A DNA stretch of 39,309 nucleotides. Source: Bacteroidales bacterium. GTDB lineage: Bacteria; Bacteroidota; Bacteroidia; Bacteroidales; DTGW01. Below, piece by piece: positions 9,406-17,544 of this stretch. The notes under the pieces were generated by a model. That model saw only the letters and a program-made list of their open reading frames with translations, was not told the DNA's origin and searched no databases. The DNA lies in the NCBI GenBank assembly GCA_026416115.1, contig JAOAFU010000095.1, positions 1-39,309 on the forward strand. Direction: 5' to 3'. The translations under genes and the position numbers were made by a program. How positions within the stretch are numbered: position 1 is the stretch's first letter; every line of letters starts with the position of its first letter.

Positions 9406-9942
9406 ATGTCAAAAATGGGAACAGGAGCATTTTGGGGTATTATACTTATAATTATAGGGTTGAGCATTATAATTAAAATTATCTTTAACATCGACTTCCC
9501 CATCTTCAAGATTCTGATTGCATTTTTCTTTATTTATCTCGGATTAAAAATTCTATTGGGAAATTCCTTTAAGCCTTTTCAGCCAATTAGTAACGATCAT
9601 AATATCTTGTTTGGTGAGAAAGTTTTTTTAAAGCCTGAAAAAGGTGAGTATAATGTTATTTTTGGTAAAGCTGTTTTTGATTTTCAGCATTTTCGTCCAG
9701 ACAGTTCTGTCGATTCGGTAATAGACATAAAAATTAATACCATTTTTGGGGCTAGTGAAATGATACTTCCCCGTGATATTCAAGCAAAAATTGAGGCTAG
9801 TGCAGTTTTTGGCGAGGCACGAATGCCAAGTGGCAATACTGCTTCTTTTGGTAGCACTAGTTATTTGGGCGATACCACAACATCCGATTCAATGCTAAAT
9901 ATTCGAGCCGACGTGGTTTTTGGGTCATTTATTGCTCGTTAA
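9406..9942 (+). CDS. LiaF-like membrane protein (cell-wall-stress response domain)
   Basis: 178 residues. The N-terminal 55 residues hold two or three hydrophobic segments (FWGIILIIIGLSIIIKIIF and FKILIAFFFIYLGLKILLG), as in the LiaF transmembrane domain. After it come repeated beta-strand units with recurring phenylalanine-glycine turns (NVIFGKAVFDF, NTIFGASEMIL, SAVFGEARM, DVVFGSF), the pattern of the C-terminal LiaF/DUF2154 beta-helix. In Firmicutes LiaF restrains the LiaRS envelope-stress system; no two-component genes are nearby, so the role here is unknown. The 3' end overlaps the convergent engB gene by 18 bases. Confidence 0.75.
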   Translation: MSKMGTGAFWGIILIIIGLSIIIKIIFNIDFPIFKILIAFFFIYLGLKILLGNSFKPFQPISNDHNILFGEKVFLKPEKGEYNVIFGKAVFDFQHFRPDSSVDSVIDIKINTIFGASEMILPRDIQAKIEASAVFGEARMPSGNTASFGSTSYLGDTTTSDSMLNIRADVVFGSFIAR

Positions 9943-10575
9943 TTTTTTATCCCAATACAGCTCAATGTTTTCGGTAATGAAAGCTAAGAGTTCTTCCCTA
10001 CCAATGCCAGTAAGCGAGGAGGTTATAAAAGAAGGGGGTAGTTCTTCCCACAATTTAAGCATATTTTGTTTAAACCTCTCCACGTTTTGCGTCAATTTAC
10101 TTTTCGACAGCTTATCGGCTTTAGTAAAAATAAGCGCAAACGGAACCTGATTTTCTCCAAGAAACTGAAGAAAACCCATATCGATGGGTTGAGGTTCGAG
10201 ACGGCTATCGATAAGTACGAAAAGAGTAAGAAGGTTTTTTCTTGTCAAAATGTACCCCGCAATTAGTTTTTCGAATTGTACTTTTTTTTCTTTTGAGACG
10301 TGAGCGTAACCATAACCCGGTAAATCGGCCAAATACCATGTATAGGTTTTGATTTTCTGCTCCCCTTTTTTAAGTTGAAAATTAACAATAAAATGGTTGA
10401 TTGACCGAGTTTTACCAGGTTTAGACGAAGTGTGAGCAAGATTCTTCTGGTTAACCAACATGTTAATGAGGGAAGATTTGCCAACATTGGAGCGTCCAAT
10501 AAATGCAAATTCGGGTAAGTTATCGGGCGGACACTCTCTATGATTTAAGGTACTTTTTACAAACTGAGCCTGCAT
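9925..10575 (-). CDS. engB: Ribosome biogenesis GTPase EngB/YihA/YsxC
   Basis: 216 residues. A Ras-like GTPase for 50S subunit assembly. Seen: G1 GRSNVGKSS (27-35), the switch region GKTRSINHF, G3 DLPGYGYA, G4 TKADKLSK, and G5-like SSLTGIGREEL. It is the last gene of a minus-strand run lysE-type exporter, manA, engB, starting 28 bases after manA. Its stop lies inside the 3' end of the convergent LiaF-like gene. Confidence 0.96.
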   Translation of the reverse strand: MQAQFVKSTLNHRECPPDNLPEFAFIGRSNVGKSSLINMLVNQKNLAHTSSKPGKTRSINHFIVNFQLKKGEQKIKTYTWYLADLPGYGYAHVSKEKKVQFEKLIAGYILTRKNLLTLFVLIDSRLEPQPIDMGFLQFLGENQVPFALIFTKADKLSKSKLTQNVERFKQNMLKLWEELPPSFITSSLTGIGREELLAFITENIELYWDKKLTSNK

Positions 10576-10603
10576 ACCTGATAGTTTTACAAATTACATA
10601 ATA

Positions 10604-11602
10604 TCAGGAAGCGCTATCGATATAAACTTCTAAAATTTTAGCCTGTGGGGTGGGTTTGAGATACAAGTTATTTATCTCAGCTGGAATAAGAACCGTTTCG
10701 CCCTTACTTACCTCAACAGAAGAGGCATTAAAAGTTTCGATGATAAACTCACCCTCCAGACACATGTATATGACAAATGAATCGACTGAACCATAATCTT
10801 TCTCGAGAACTTGATTAAATTCGAGTAAATTTGTAGTAAAATATGGACACTTTACCAGCTCAACACTTTGGTTAATCGAAGGTTTATAATGGGTTTTGAT
10901 GTTTTTAATCGGACGAAAGTCGATAGCTTTGAGAGCAAGATCGGTATGCAATTGGCGGGGTTTGCCATTAGCATCAACCCTATTCCAGTCGTAAATACGA
11001 TAGGTTATATCGGAAGTTTGCTGAATTTCGGCAATAAGCAATCCTGCTCCTATAGCGTGTACACGCCCTGCTGGGAGAAAAAACACATCGCCTTCCTGAG
11101 CTTTTTCAAAATGAAGTATTTCTTCCAAACGTCCTTCATTTAAATATTTTAGATACTTTTCCTGGTCCATGGGTTGATTAAAACCTACAATCAGACCAGC
11201 ATCTGGTTCGCTTTGAACGACATACCACATTTCTGTTTTTCCCCAGCTGTTATGCTCGCGCAATGCCATATTATCATCGGGATGAACTTGAACAGAAAGC
11301 TTATCATTTGCATCGATAAACTTGATAAGCAAGGGGAAACGATCTCCAAAACGCTCAAATACCGATTCACCCACTAAATCGTCCATGTATATTTCGAGAA
11401 GTTCGTTGAGAGAATTTCCTGCTAAAAACCCATTGGCAACAATTGAGGATGCACCAGGAACATCGGATATCTCCCAACTTTCGCCACATTGGTCGGAAGC
11501 ATCTTTTTTATTTAACAGGACACGTAACTTATTACCTCCCCATAACACATCCTTAAGAATGGGCTTAAATTTTAAAGGATAAAGCGTATTGCTATTTTCC
11601 AT
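10604..11602 (-). CDS. manA: Mannose-6-phosphate isomerase, class I (ManA)
   Basis: 332 residues. Interconverts mannose 6-phosphate and fructose 6-phosphate, feeding GDP-mannose and surface polysaccharide synthesis. Seen: FKPILKDVLWGG and GESWEISDVPG near the N terminus. The cupin zinc ligands are visible as Gln105 and His107 (QVHPDD), Glu124 (KTEMWYVV) and His182 (PAGRVHAIG). QQTSDITYRIYDWNR is the family substrate-loop motif. It lies 10 bases after the LysE-type gene and 28 bases before engB, in one transcription unit. Confidence 0.95.
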   Translation of the reverse strand: MENSNTLYPLKFKPILKDVLWGGNKLRVLLNKKDASDQCGESWEISDVPGASSIVANGFLAGNSLNELLEIYMDDLVGESVFERFGDRFPLLIKFIDANDKLSVQVHPDDNMALREHNSWGKTEMWYVVQSEPDAGLIVGFNQPMDQEKYLKYLNEGRLEEILHFEKAQEGDVFFLPAGRVHAIGAGLLIAEIQQTSDITYRIYDWNRVDANGKPRQLHTDLALKAIDFRPIKNIKTHYKPSINQSVELVKCPYFTTNLLEFNQVLEKDYGSVDSFVIYMCLEGEFIIETFNASSVEVSKGETVLIPAEINNLYLKPTPQAKILEVYIDSAS

Positions 11603-11612
11603 GAATTTTCTC

Positions 11613-12251
11613 CTAAATAATTATGCTTACCAATGTTATTAAACCCAGAAGCAGTATGCCAATACCCGATATTTTATTGAGCCACCACAAATTTCTGATA
11701 TTGAACCGATCGTGATAAATACTTACAATAGAAGAAAGAGTGTACCACCACAAACCTGTACCAACAAAAACTCCTGTAAATACTGCTGTAAATTGTTCGA
11801 AAGTGCTAACCCCTTTAACAACATTAAAAGCAGTAAAAACAGCTAAATACAGAAAAACATTCAGGGGATTTGACAGGGTAAGTAAAAAAGTGGTAATATA
11901 ATCTTTGGAAAGTGTAGTTTTTTTCATTTGTTTAGCACGATATTGCTTAACAGGATTTTTAAAATAGATACGCAATCCGATATACATTACAAATGCCCCT
12001 CCAAGAAACTTGAAAATGTATGTATAATCGTTAATAAAATCGATGACAAAAGATAAACCAAGGCCTGCAATAATAGAAAGCATGGTATCGGCAGTTGATG
12101 CACCTAATCCAGAAACAAAGCCAGATATCCTACCTTTGCTTAATGTTCTCTGAACGCAGAGAATGGCTATAGGCCCAACGGGAATTGAGGCAATATATCC
12201 AACTATGATACCTTTTATAAGTAATTCTACAAGTTTTAACCCTTCATGCAT
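11613..12251 (-). CDS. LysE/RhtB family exporter
   Basis: 212 residues, about six hydrophobic helices. The N-terminal signature IASIPVGPIAILCVQRTLSKGRISGFVSGLGASTAD matches the LysE superfamily of amino-acid and small-metabolite exporters. The substrate is unknown. Middle: a basic cytoplasmic loop (NPVKQYRAKQMKKTTLSKD) and SNPLNVFLYLAVF. First gene of the run with manA and engB, with its own good promoter (12271-12302). No metabolic link to its neighbours is evident. Confidence 0.85.
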   Translation of the reverse strand: MHEGLKLVELLIKGIIVGYIASIPVGPIAILCVQRTLSKGRISGFVSGLGASTADTMLSIIAGLGLSFVIDFINDYTYIFKFLGGAFVMYIGLRIYFKNPVKQYRAKQMKKTTLSKDYITTFLLTLSNPLNVFLYLAVFTAFNVVKGVSTFEQFTAVFTGVFVGTGLWWYTLSSIVSIYHDRFNIRNLWWLNKISGIGILLLGLITLVSIII

Positions 12252-12270
12252 ACCAGCCGCTTGTTTTTCG

Positions 12271-12302
12271 CAAACCTACTGAAGTTTTTTGGATTGAACA
12301 AA
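12271..12302 (-). promoter_or_regulatory. Putative promoter of the lysE-manA-engB run
   Basis: Minus-strand TAGGTTTG (12271-12278, read as CAAACCTA on plus) and TTTG (12299-12302) with a 20-base spacer, an almost perfect Bacteroidota promoter. The core with its downstream flank, TAGGTTTGCGAAAAA, is identical to the one before pyrF. Confidence 0.6.
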
Positions 12303-12339
12303 CAATCGATAATAAGGAAATTTAAAATTAATATTATTT

Positions 12340-13170
12340 TCAGATAAGGTTTCTATGTAAAAGGATTGCTTTCATCTTCATTTGCAATTCCTTGGCTTTT
12401 TCGGCGGCTGCCTGAGCAAAATCAAGGCCATTGCTGGCATAAATTATTTCTCGCGAGCTATTAACAATTATGCCGCAGTGCGGAGTTAAGGTATTTTCAG
12501 CAACTTCCTCGAGACTCCCCCCTTGAGCACCAACGCCTGGTACAAGCAAAAAATGGTGGGGGATAATATGCCGAATATCTTTCAATAAAGGAGCTTGTGT
12601 TGCACCAGTAACAAACATAACGTTTTCGTGTGTACCCCACTGCCGACCGAGCTGTAGGACTCTCTGATATAAGTTTTGGCCAGTCGAGTCATTCATGGTT
12701 TGAAAATCTAAAGCACTTTCGTTCGAAGTTAAAGCCAAAATAATTACCCATTTACCCTTATACTTGAGGAATGGTTTAACTGTGTCGGCTCCCATGTATG
12801 GCGACAAGGTAATAGCATCGAAGTCGAGCGTTTCAAAAAAAGCTTTGGCGTACATATTGGCAGTATTGCCAATATCGCCACGTTTGGCGTCGGCTATTAA
12901 AAAAATCTCGGGATAATTTTTGCGTATGTACTGTACAGTTTTTTCAAGACTTTGCCAACCTTTACTCCCATATGCTTCGTAAAAAGCAAGATTGGGTTTG
13001 TAAGCGATAGCATATGGAGCTGTACTATCAACAATCTGCTTGTTAAACTCAAAAATCGGATCGGTGTTGTTCAGTATAAAAGTAGGAAGCTTAGCTAGAT
13101 CGGTATCGAGCCCTACACATAAAAAACTACTTTTTCTTTTGATTTGAAGAAATAACTGCTCGTAGGTCAT
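12340..13170 (-). CDS. pyrF: Orotidine 5'-phosphate decarboxylase, type 2 (PyrF)
   Basis: 276 residues, the longer type 2 form. Converts OMP to UMP, the last step of de novo pyrimidine synthesis. Seen: FLCVGLDTDLAKLP, the catalytic IADAKRGDIGNT (Asp94, Lys96, Asp99), SPYMGADTVKPF, and VPGVGAQGG as the phosphate-binding loop. It is a single gene: a promoter lies upstream, and a separate promoter for the LysE-type gene lies in the downstream gap of 88 bases. Confidence 0.96.
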   Translation of the reverse strand: MTYEQLFLQIKRKSSFLCVGLDTDLAKLPTFILNNTDPIFEFNKQIVDSTAPYAIAYKPNLAFYEAYGSKGWQSLEKTVQYIRKNYPEIFLIADAKRGDIGNTANMYAKAFFETLDFDAITLSPYMGADTVKPFLKYKGKWVIILALTSNESALDFQTMNDSTGQNLYQRVLQLGRQWGTHENVMFVTGATQAPLLKDIRHIIPHHFLLVPGVGAQGGSLEEVAENTLTPHCGIIVNSSREIIYASNGLDFAQAAAEKAKELQMKMKAILLHRNLI

Positions 13171-13183
13171 TTTGTTTTTTTCG

Positions 13184-13191
13184 CAAACCTA
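13184..13191 (-). promoter_or_regulatory. Putative -7 box of pyrF
   Basis: Plus-strand CAAACCTA is TAGGTTTG on the minus strand, 14 bases before the pyrF ATG. This implies a very short leader. No TTTG is at the ideal -33 distance; the nearest, at 13220-13223, is 28 bases away. Confidence 0.45.
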
Positions 13192-13250
13192 ATAAAAAAA
13201 AGCGAGAGAAAATACTTTGCAAAAGTTATGTGTTAGATATTCTTAGCTGT

Positions 13251-13282
13251 TTTGCCGTTAATAAATAATGTTGCTATCTTAG
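13251..13282 (+). promoter_or_regulatory. Putative promoter of plsY
   Basis: TTTG (13251-13254), a 20-base spacer and TATCTTAG (13275-13282), one base off TAnnTTTG. It lies 39 bases before the plsY ATG. Confidence 0.45.
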
Positions 13283-13321
13283 CAGCCGTTAAATTCGATT
13301 CAGTACTAATTAAAAATTAAT

Positions 13322-13939
13322 ATGATATACCTGTTTCTAGTTATTTTAGCTTATCTATTAGGGTCTATTCCTACTTCAGTTTGGGTTGGCAAAATATTTT
13401 ACGGCATTGATGTTAGGGAGCATGGTAGCGGTAATGCTGGTGCAACTAATACTATTCGTGTTCTGGGCTGGAAGGCAGGAATACCTGTTTTTTTAATCGA
13501 CATAGCCAAAGGGTTCGTCGCTGTATCTCTTGTTGGTTTCACACAGTTTGTTCCTCACTCCGATAGTCGGATACTTTTTCAGTTAGTTTTAGGTTTTGCC
13601 GCATTACTGGGTCATGTTTTTCCTATTTTTGCAAATTTTAAAGGTGGAAAAGGAGTTGCAACCCTTTTGGGAGTTGTTTTGGCGCTTTCTCCTATACCTG
13701 CTTTACTTGCATTTGGAGTTTTTGTAGTTGTTCTATTGATTTCGAAATATGTCTCTGTTGGTTCAATGATTGCAGCAATTTCATATGCATTGATGATCTG
13801 CCTTATTTTTTATTCCCCCCTTTCACTAAAAATTGCATCACTACTTATGGCAGTAGCAGTAATTTTTACTCATCGTAAAAATATTCAGCGACTTTTGAAT
13901 AAAACAGAGAATAAAGCTACCTTTCTGTTTAAAAAATAG
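13322..13939 (+). CDS. plsY: Glycerol-3-phosphate acyltransferase PlsY
   Basis: 205 residues, multi-pass inner-membrane enzyme. It acylates glycerol 3-phosphate with acyl-phosphate, the first committed step of phospholipid synthesis. The three conserved motifs are visible: YLLGSIPTSVWVGK, EHGSGNAGATNTIRVLG and GHVFPIFANFKGGKGVAT. The C terminus keeps the HRKNIQRLLNKTE pattern. The LysM-fusion gene follows after 5 bases and is likely co-transcribed. Confidence 0.96.
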   Translation: MIYLFLVILAYLLGSIPTSVWVGKIFYGIDVREHGSGNAGATNTIRVLGWKAGIPVFLIDIAKGFVAVSLVGFTQFVPHSDSRILFQLVLGFAALLGHVFPIFANFKGGKGVATLLGVVLALSPIPALLAFGVFVVVLLISKYVSVGSMIAAISYALMICLIFYSPLSLKIASLLMAVAVIFTHRKNIQRLLNKTENKATFLFKK

Positions 13940-13944
13940 CCTGT

Positions 13945-15777
13945 ATGAGAAACTCAATTTCAGATCGATTCTTCTACATAGGAATATTATTTTGTTTCAC
14001 GCTGGTTATAAAGGCTCAAAATATAGTGGTTCCAGAAGTAGAGCTTTCTAATCAGAAAGTAATGATAGGGGGAAAAACCTATTTTCTTCATACAGTAAAA
14101 AAAGGACAAACACTTTTTTCTATTGCCCGTGCTTACAAATGTACAGTAAATGAGATTTTACAGGAAAACCCGAATCTTACCGAAGAGATCAAGGTCGATC
14201 AAATAATTAAAATACCTTTTAAGGAAAAGATATCTGAAGTAACAGGTAAAAGCAATGAAGTGATCCATACGGTAATGCCTGGTCAAACTCTTTTTTCGAT
14301 TGCACGAATGTACGGAGTATCTGTATCGGATATAAAGACGACAAACCAACTCACTTCCGATACCCTAAAAGTTTCGCAGCAGCTGATCATTCCTGTGTAT
14401 AAAACTCTAAGCGAGACAACCCCTTCAAATATTCCTTCTGCTGTAACAAGTAGTCAGTATATCATTCATCGGGTTCAGGAAGGCGAAACTTTATTTTCGT
14501 TAGCAAAAAAATATGGAACTACCGTCGAAAAAATAATTGCGCTTAACCCCGAACAACGAGAGGCAATAAAAATTGGATCCGATCTTAAAATACCTACCGA
14601 AAATATTACTACTTTCAGCTGCGATTCGTTAACTTTTAGCATAAAAGACAAAAGTTTTATCATTTCATTGTTGTTGCCCTTTTTCGCCGATAAAACTGAG
14701 CAAATGAGCGAAGAAGAAGAAAACCAGGATTTTCCCCACAACTTAAAAAAAACCGACGATAACTTTCCACCGGTAGTGATGAATTTTATCGAATTTTATC
14801 AGGGCATACTGCTTGCTGTTGAAGACATGAAAAAAGAAGGGCTAAATATTGAGCTCAATGTATACGATACCGGAAAAGGACTGGATAAAATTAAAAATAT
14901 TATTTCACTACCAGCTTTTCAAAAAAGCAATCTTATTTTAGGGCCTGTTTTCTCCGAACAGATACCCATTGTTGCTGATTTTTCACGTAAAACACACATT
15001 CCCGTGGTTCTTCCTGTAACATCAATTGACTCATTTGAACAACAAACTCCCGAATTATTTCAGGTTTTTTCTGGGCCAAAAGGGGAAATTGAGCAACTTA
15101 TTTCCACGCTAAGTTCAGATTCGATTCGGAATATATTGGTTGTATATAATGGAAAAGAAAATCAACAGCTCAATCAACAAGTACGAAACTTGCTGAGTTC
15201 TACACAGAAGTTCTCCTCGAAAAGCATAAAAGAATTTTATGTTTACAATTATGACTTTAAAGACTTACTTGCTCAGCTCGATTCTACAACTACCAATCAT
15301 GTAGTAAGCTTCTCGACAGATGAAGTTTTTGTAGCTTCCCTATTGGGTCAATTAGAAACCCGACTTTTGTACTACCCTATTCGAACCTATGGGCGATCGG
15401 AATGGTTAGCTTTTAACAGTGTTGATATCAATTATTTCTACAATCAGCAACTTACTTGCTTTTCGAATTTCTATGTTGATTACGAGAAAGAAAAAGTATT
15501 GAAATTCTTGAAGAAATATCGTTTGCGTTTTTCGACCGAACCCATACGAAACTCAAAGTATGGATTCAACTACTGTATGCTGGGATACGATCTTGCTCAG
15601 TATTTTGCAATAGCGTGGGTTAATGCGGGAAGAAATTTTGCTGCATATAATTGTGTTCCATACCAATCTTTGAACATTAAAATAAAATTTTTCCCTTCAT
15701 CGACAACCGGGGGATATGTCAATAAAGCTTTTTATCGAATTCGGTTTAACAGAAATTTCGATTTTACAGTCGAGTAG
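13945..15777 (+). CDS. Secreted protein with three LysM domains fused to a type 1 periplasmic-binding-like domain
   Basis: 610 residues. A signal peptide (to about residue 24, ending VIKAQ) is followed by three LysM repeats at about 48-92, 107-152 and 173-217, each with GQTLFSIA or GETLFSLA and a closing I-x-IP motif. Residues about 225-600 look like a leucine-binding-type (Peripla_BP) fold: YQGILLAVEDMKKEG, LILGPVFSEQIPIVADFS and IPVVLPVTS. LysM binds peptidoglycan; the second domain resembles LpoA-type activators or ABC-transporter binding proteins, so a peptidoglycan-linked envelope role is plausible but unproven. It starts 5 bases after plsY and its stop is 9 bases from that of the convergent pntB. 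Confidence 0.82.
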   Translation: MRNSISDRFFYIGILFCFTLVIKAQNIVVPEVELSNQKVMIGGKTYFLHTVKKGQTLFSIARAYKCTVNEILQENPNLTEEIKVDQIIKIPFKEKISEVTGKSNEVIHTVMPGQTLFSIARMYGVSVSDIKTTNQLTSDTLKVSQQLIIPVYKTLSETTPSNIPSAVTSSQYIIHRVQEGETLFSLAKKYGTTVEKIIALNPEQREAIKIGSDLKIPTENITTFSCDSLTFSIKDKSFIISLLLPFFADKTEQMSEEEENQDFPHNLKKTDDNFPPVVMNFIEFYQGILLAVEDMKKEGLNIELNVYDTGKGLDKIKNIISLPAFQKSNLILGPVFSEQIPIVADFSRKTHIPVVLPVTSIDSFEQQTPELFQVFSGPKGEIEQLISTLSSDSIRNILVVYNGKENQQLNQQVRNLLSSTQKFSSKSIKEFYVYNYDFKDLLAQLDSTTTNHVVSFSTDEVFVASLLGQLETRLLYYPIRTYGRSEWLAFNSVDINYFYNQQLTCFSNFYVDYEKEKVLKFLKKYRLRFSTEPIRNSKYGFNYCMLGYDLAQYFAIAWVNAGRNFAAYNCVPYQSLNIKIKFFPSSTTGGYVNKAFYRIRFNRNFDFTVE

Positions 15778-15786
15778 AGCGGTTTT

Positions 15787-17199
15787 CTATAAATTTTTGA
15801 TTTCGGTAATAAGTTTCTGCAACGAATCTTTTGCATCCCCAAAAAGCATACGTGTTTTGTCGTTGTAGAAAAGATTATTCTCAATGGCAGCATACCCTTT
15901 ACCCATTCCTCTTTTCATTACAATGATATTCTTGGCTTCGTGAGCTTTGATGATAGGCATTCCATAAATTGGACTTGCGGGGTCGTCGATAGCTGCAGGG
16001 TTTACTACATCGTTGGCTCCGATAATAACGCAAACATCGACATTACTCATAGTGGGGTTAATATCATCCATTTCTATGAGCTTATCGTACGAAACATCGG
16101 CTTCGGCCAATAAAACATTCATATGACCCGGCATTCGTCCTGCTACCGGATGAATAGCGTAAACAACCTCTACTCCTTTCTCTTCGAGTAATTTTTCCAG
16201 TTCATGACAAAGATGTTGGGCTTGGGCTACTGCCAGTCCATAGCCTGGAACGATGACAACTTTTTGCGAGTAGCTAAGCAAAACACTGGCATCGCTTAAG
16301 GTTATCTCTTTAATACTTCCCTTTACCTCGGCAGCTTGTCCCTTAGTACCACCAAAAACACCAACAATAACATTTAAAAGCGAACGATTCATTGCCTTGC
16401 ACATGAGAATGGTGAGTATGGTACCAGCCGATCCTACCAGAATACCTCCCGTAAGCATAGCCTGATTATTGTATAAGAAGCCACCAGTTGCAGCAGCCAC
16501 ACCCGTAAAAGAGTTAAGTAACGAAATGACTACAGGCATATCGGCACCACCAATAGGCATGACAAAAAGTACACCATAAACCAGCGACGCAACAAAAAGA
16601 ACAATTACCAACGGCATAACTTCGGAGGGGGCCTTGTAGCCTTGCCCCATTATATAGGCAATAAAACCTATAATTACTATAAGAAAAAACATATTGGCAT
16701 AACTTAGTACCCGAGTACGGATATCGCCAATTCGGCCATCGAGCTTACCAAATGCTATCATGCTTCCAGCAAACGAAACACTCCCAATAACCATTCCGGC
16801 CAAAATATTGAAAACCCCACCAGATAATAGGTTAATACTTCCTTCGGAATGTGCAAGATGTGGAAACTCAAGTAATGCAATCAACGCTGCACAAGCTCCT
16901 CCCATTCCATTAAAAAGCGAAACCAATTGTGGCATAGCAGTCATTCTTACCCGGCGAGCAACCACCCATCCGATAATCGTACCTATAAGTAGGGCTATGA
17001 GAATAAGTCCTACATTACCGATAGGTTCCCCATCTTTTTTATGAAACAAAATGGTGCCAACAATGGCAAGACCCATTCCTACAGCTGCAATAATATTACC
17101 CCTTCTTGCAGTTTCGGGATGACTCAACTGTTTTAATCCTATTATAAATAATACCGAGGCTACTATATAGATGATTTCGAGTATAGCAAGTTCGTTCAT
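15787..17199 (-). CDS. pntB: NAD(P) transhydrogenase subunit beta (PntB)
   Basis: 470 residues. The N-terminal ~280 residues are mostly membrane helices (IIYIVASVLFIIGLKQLS, LFNGMGGACAALIALLE, IGGADMPVVISLLNSFTG), the dII channel part. The C-terminal domain dIII binds NADP(H): VVIVPGYGLAVAQAQH, AIHPVAGRMPGHMNVLLAEA, VCVIIGANDVVNPAA and KRGMGKGYA are all intact. With PntAA and PntAB it uses the proton gradient to make NADPH from NADH. It is the last of the three pnt genes, 28 bases after pntAB. Confidence 0.97.
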   Translation of the reverse strand: MNELAILEIIYIVASVLFIIGLKQLSHPETARRGNIIAAVGMGLAIVGTILFHKKDGEPIGNVGLILIALLIGTIIGWVVARRVRMTAMPQLVSLFNGMGGACAALIALLEFPHLAHSEGSINLLSGGVFNILAGMVIGSVSFAGSMIAFGKLDGRIGDIRTRVLSYANMFFLIVIIGFIAYIMGQGYKAPSEVMPLVIVLFVASLVYGVLFVMPIGGADMPVVISLLNSFTGVAAATGGFLYNNQAMLTGGILVGSAGTILTILMCKAMNRSLLNVIVGVFGGTKGQAAEVKGSIKEITLSDASVLLSYSQKVVIVPGYGLAVAQAQHLCHELEKLLEEKGVEVVYAIHPVAGRMPGHMNVLLAEADVSYDKLIEMDDINPTMSNVDVCVIIGANDVVNPAAIDDPASPIYGMPIIKAHEAKNIIVMKRGMGKGYAAIENNLFYNDKTRMLFGDAKDSLQKLITEIKNL

Positions 17200-17227
17200 A
17201 ATTTTTCTTTTTTAGATTTTTTCAGCG

Positions 17228-17539
17228 TTAGTCCTTCTTTTTTTTCTTTTTAAACATTTCGAGCATACGGTCGGTTACTACAAAACCCCCGACTACGTTA
17301 AGTGTTCCGAGTACTACTGCCAGAAAACCAATAATTTTTGCTATTAAATCGGTTGCATGTCCCATAACTATGATAGCACCTATTATCACAACTCCATGAA
17401 TTGCATTAGCACCCGACATTAAAGGGGTATGCAATACTGCGGGAACATGCGAAATTACTTCCATCCCTAAAAAAATTGAAAGGATAACGATAATAATCAT
17501 ATCCTTATTTTCTAAAATAAAATGCAATATATTTTCCAT
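17228..17539 (-). CDS. pntAB: NAD(P) transhydrogenase subunit alpha, membrane part (PntAB)
   Basis: 103 residues with three membrane helices. Seen: SIFLGMEVISHVPAVLHTPLMSGANAIHGVV, the conserved transhydrogenase alpha-2 motif, and IIGFLAVVLGTLNVVGGFVVTDRML. It is split from the NAD-binding part, so this enzyme is the three-polypeptide form (as in Rhodospirillum) rather than the two-subunit E. coli form. A lysine-only tail (KKKKKKD) closes it. It sits 5 bases after pntAA. Confidence 0.96.
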   Translation of the reverse strand: MENILHFILENKDMIIIVILSIFLGMEVISHVPAVLHTPLMSGANAIHGVVIIGAIIVMGHATDLIAKIIGFLAVVLGTLNVVGGFVVTDRMLEMFKKKKKKD

Positions 17540-17544
17540 AGTTT

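Noticed and set aside
9207-9509. Minus-strand frame upstream of grpE, about 100 residues
   Set aside because: It runs antisense through the LiaF-like start and the promoter region, and has no family resemblance.
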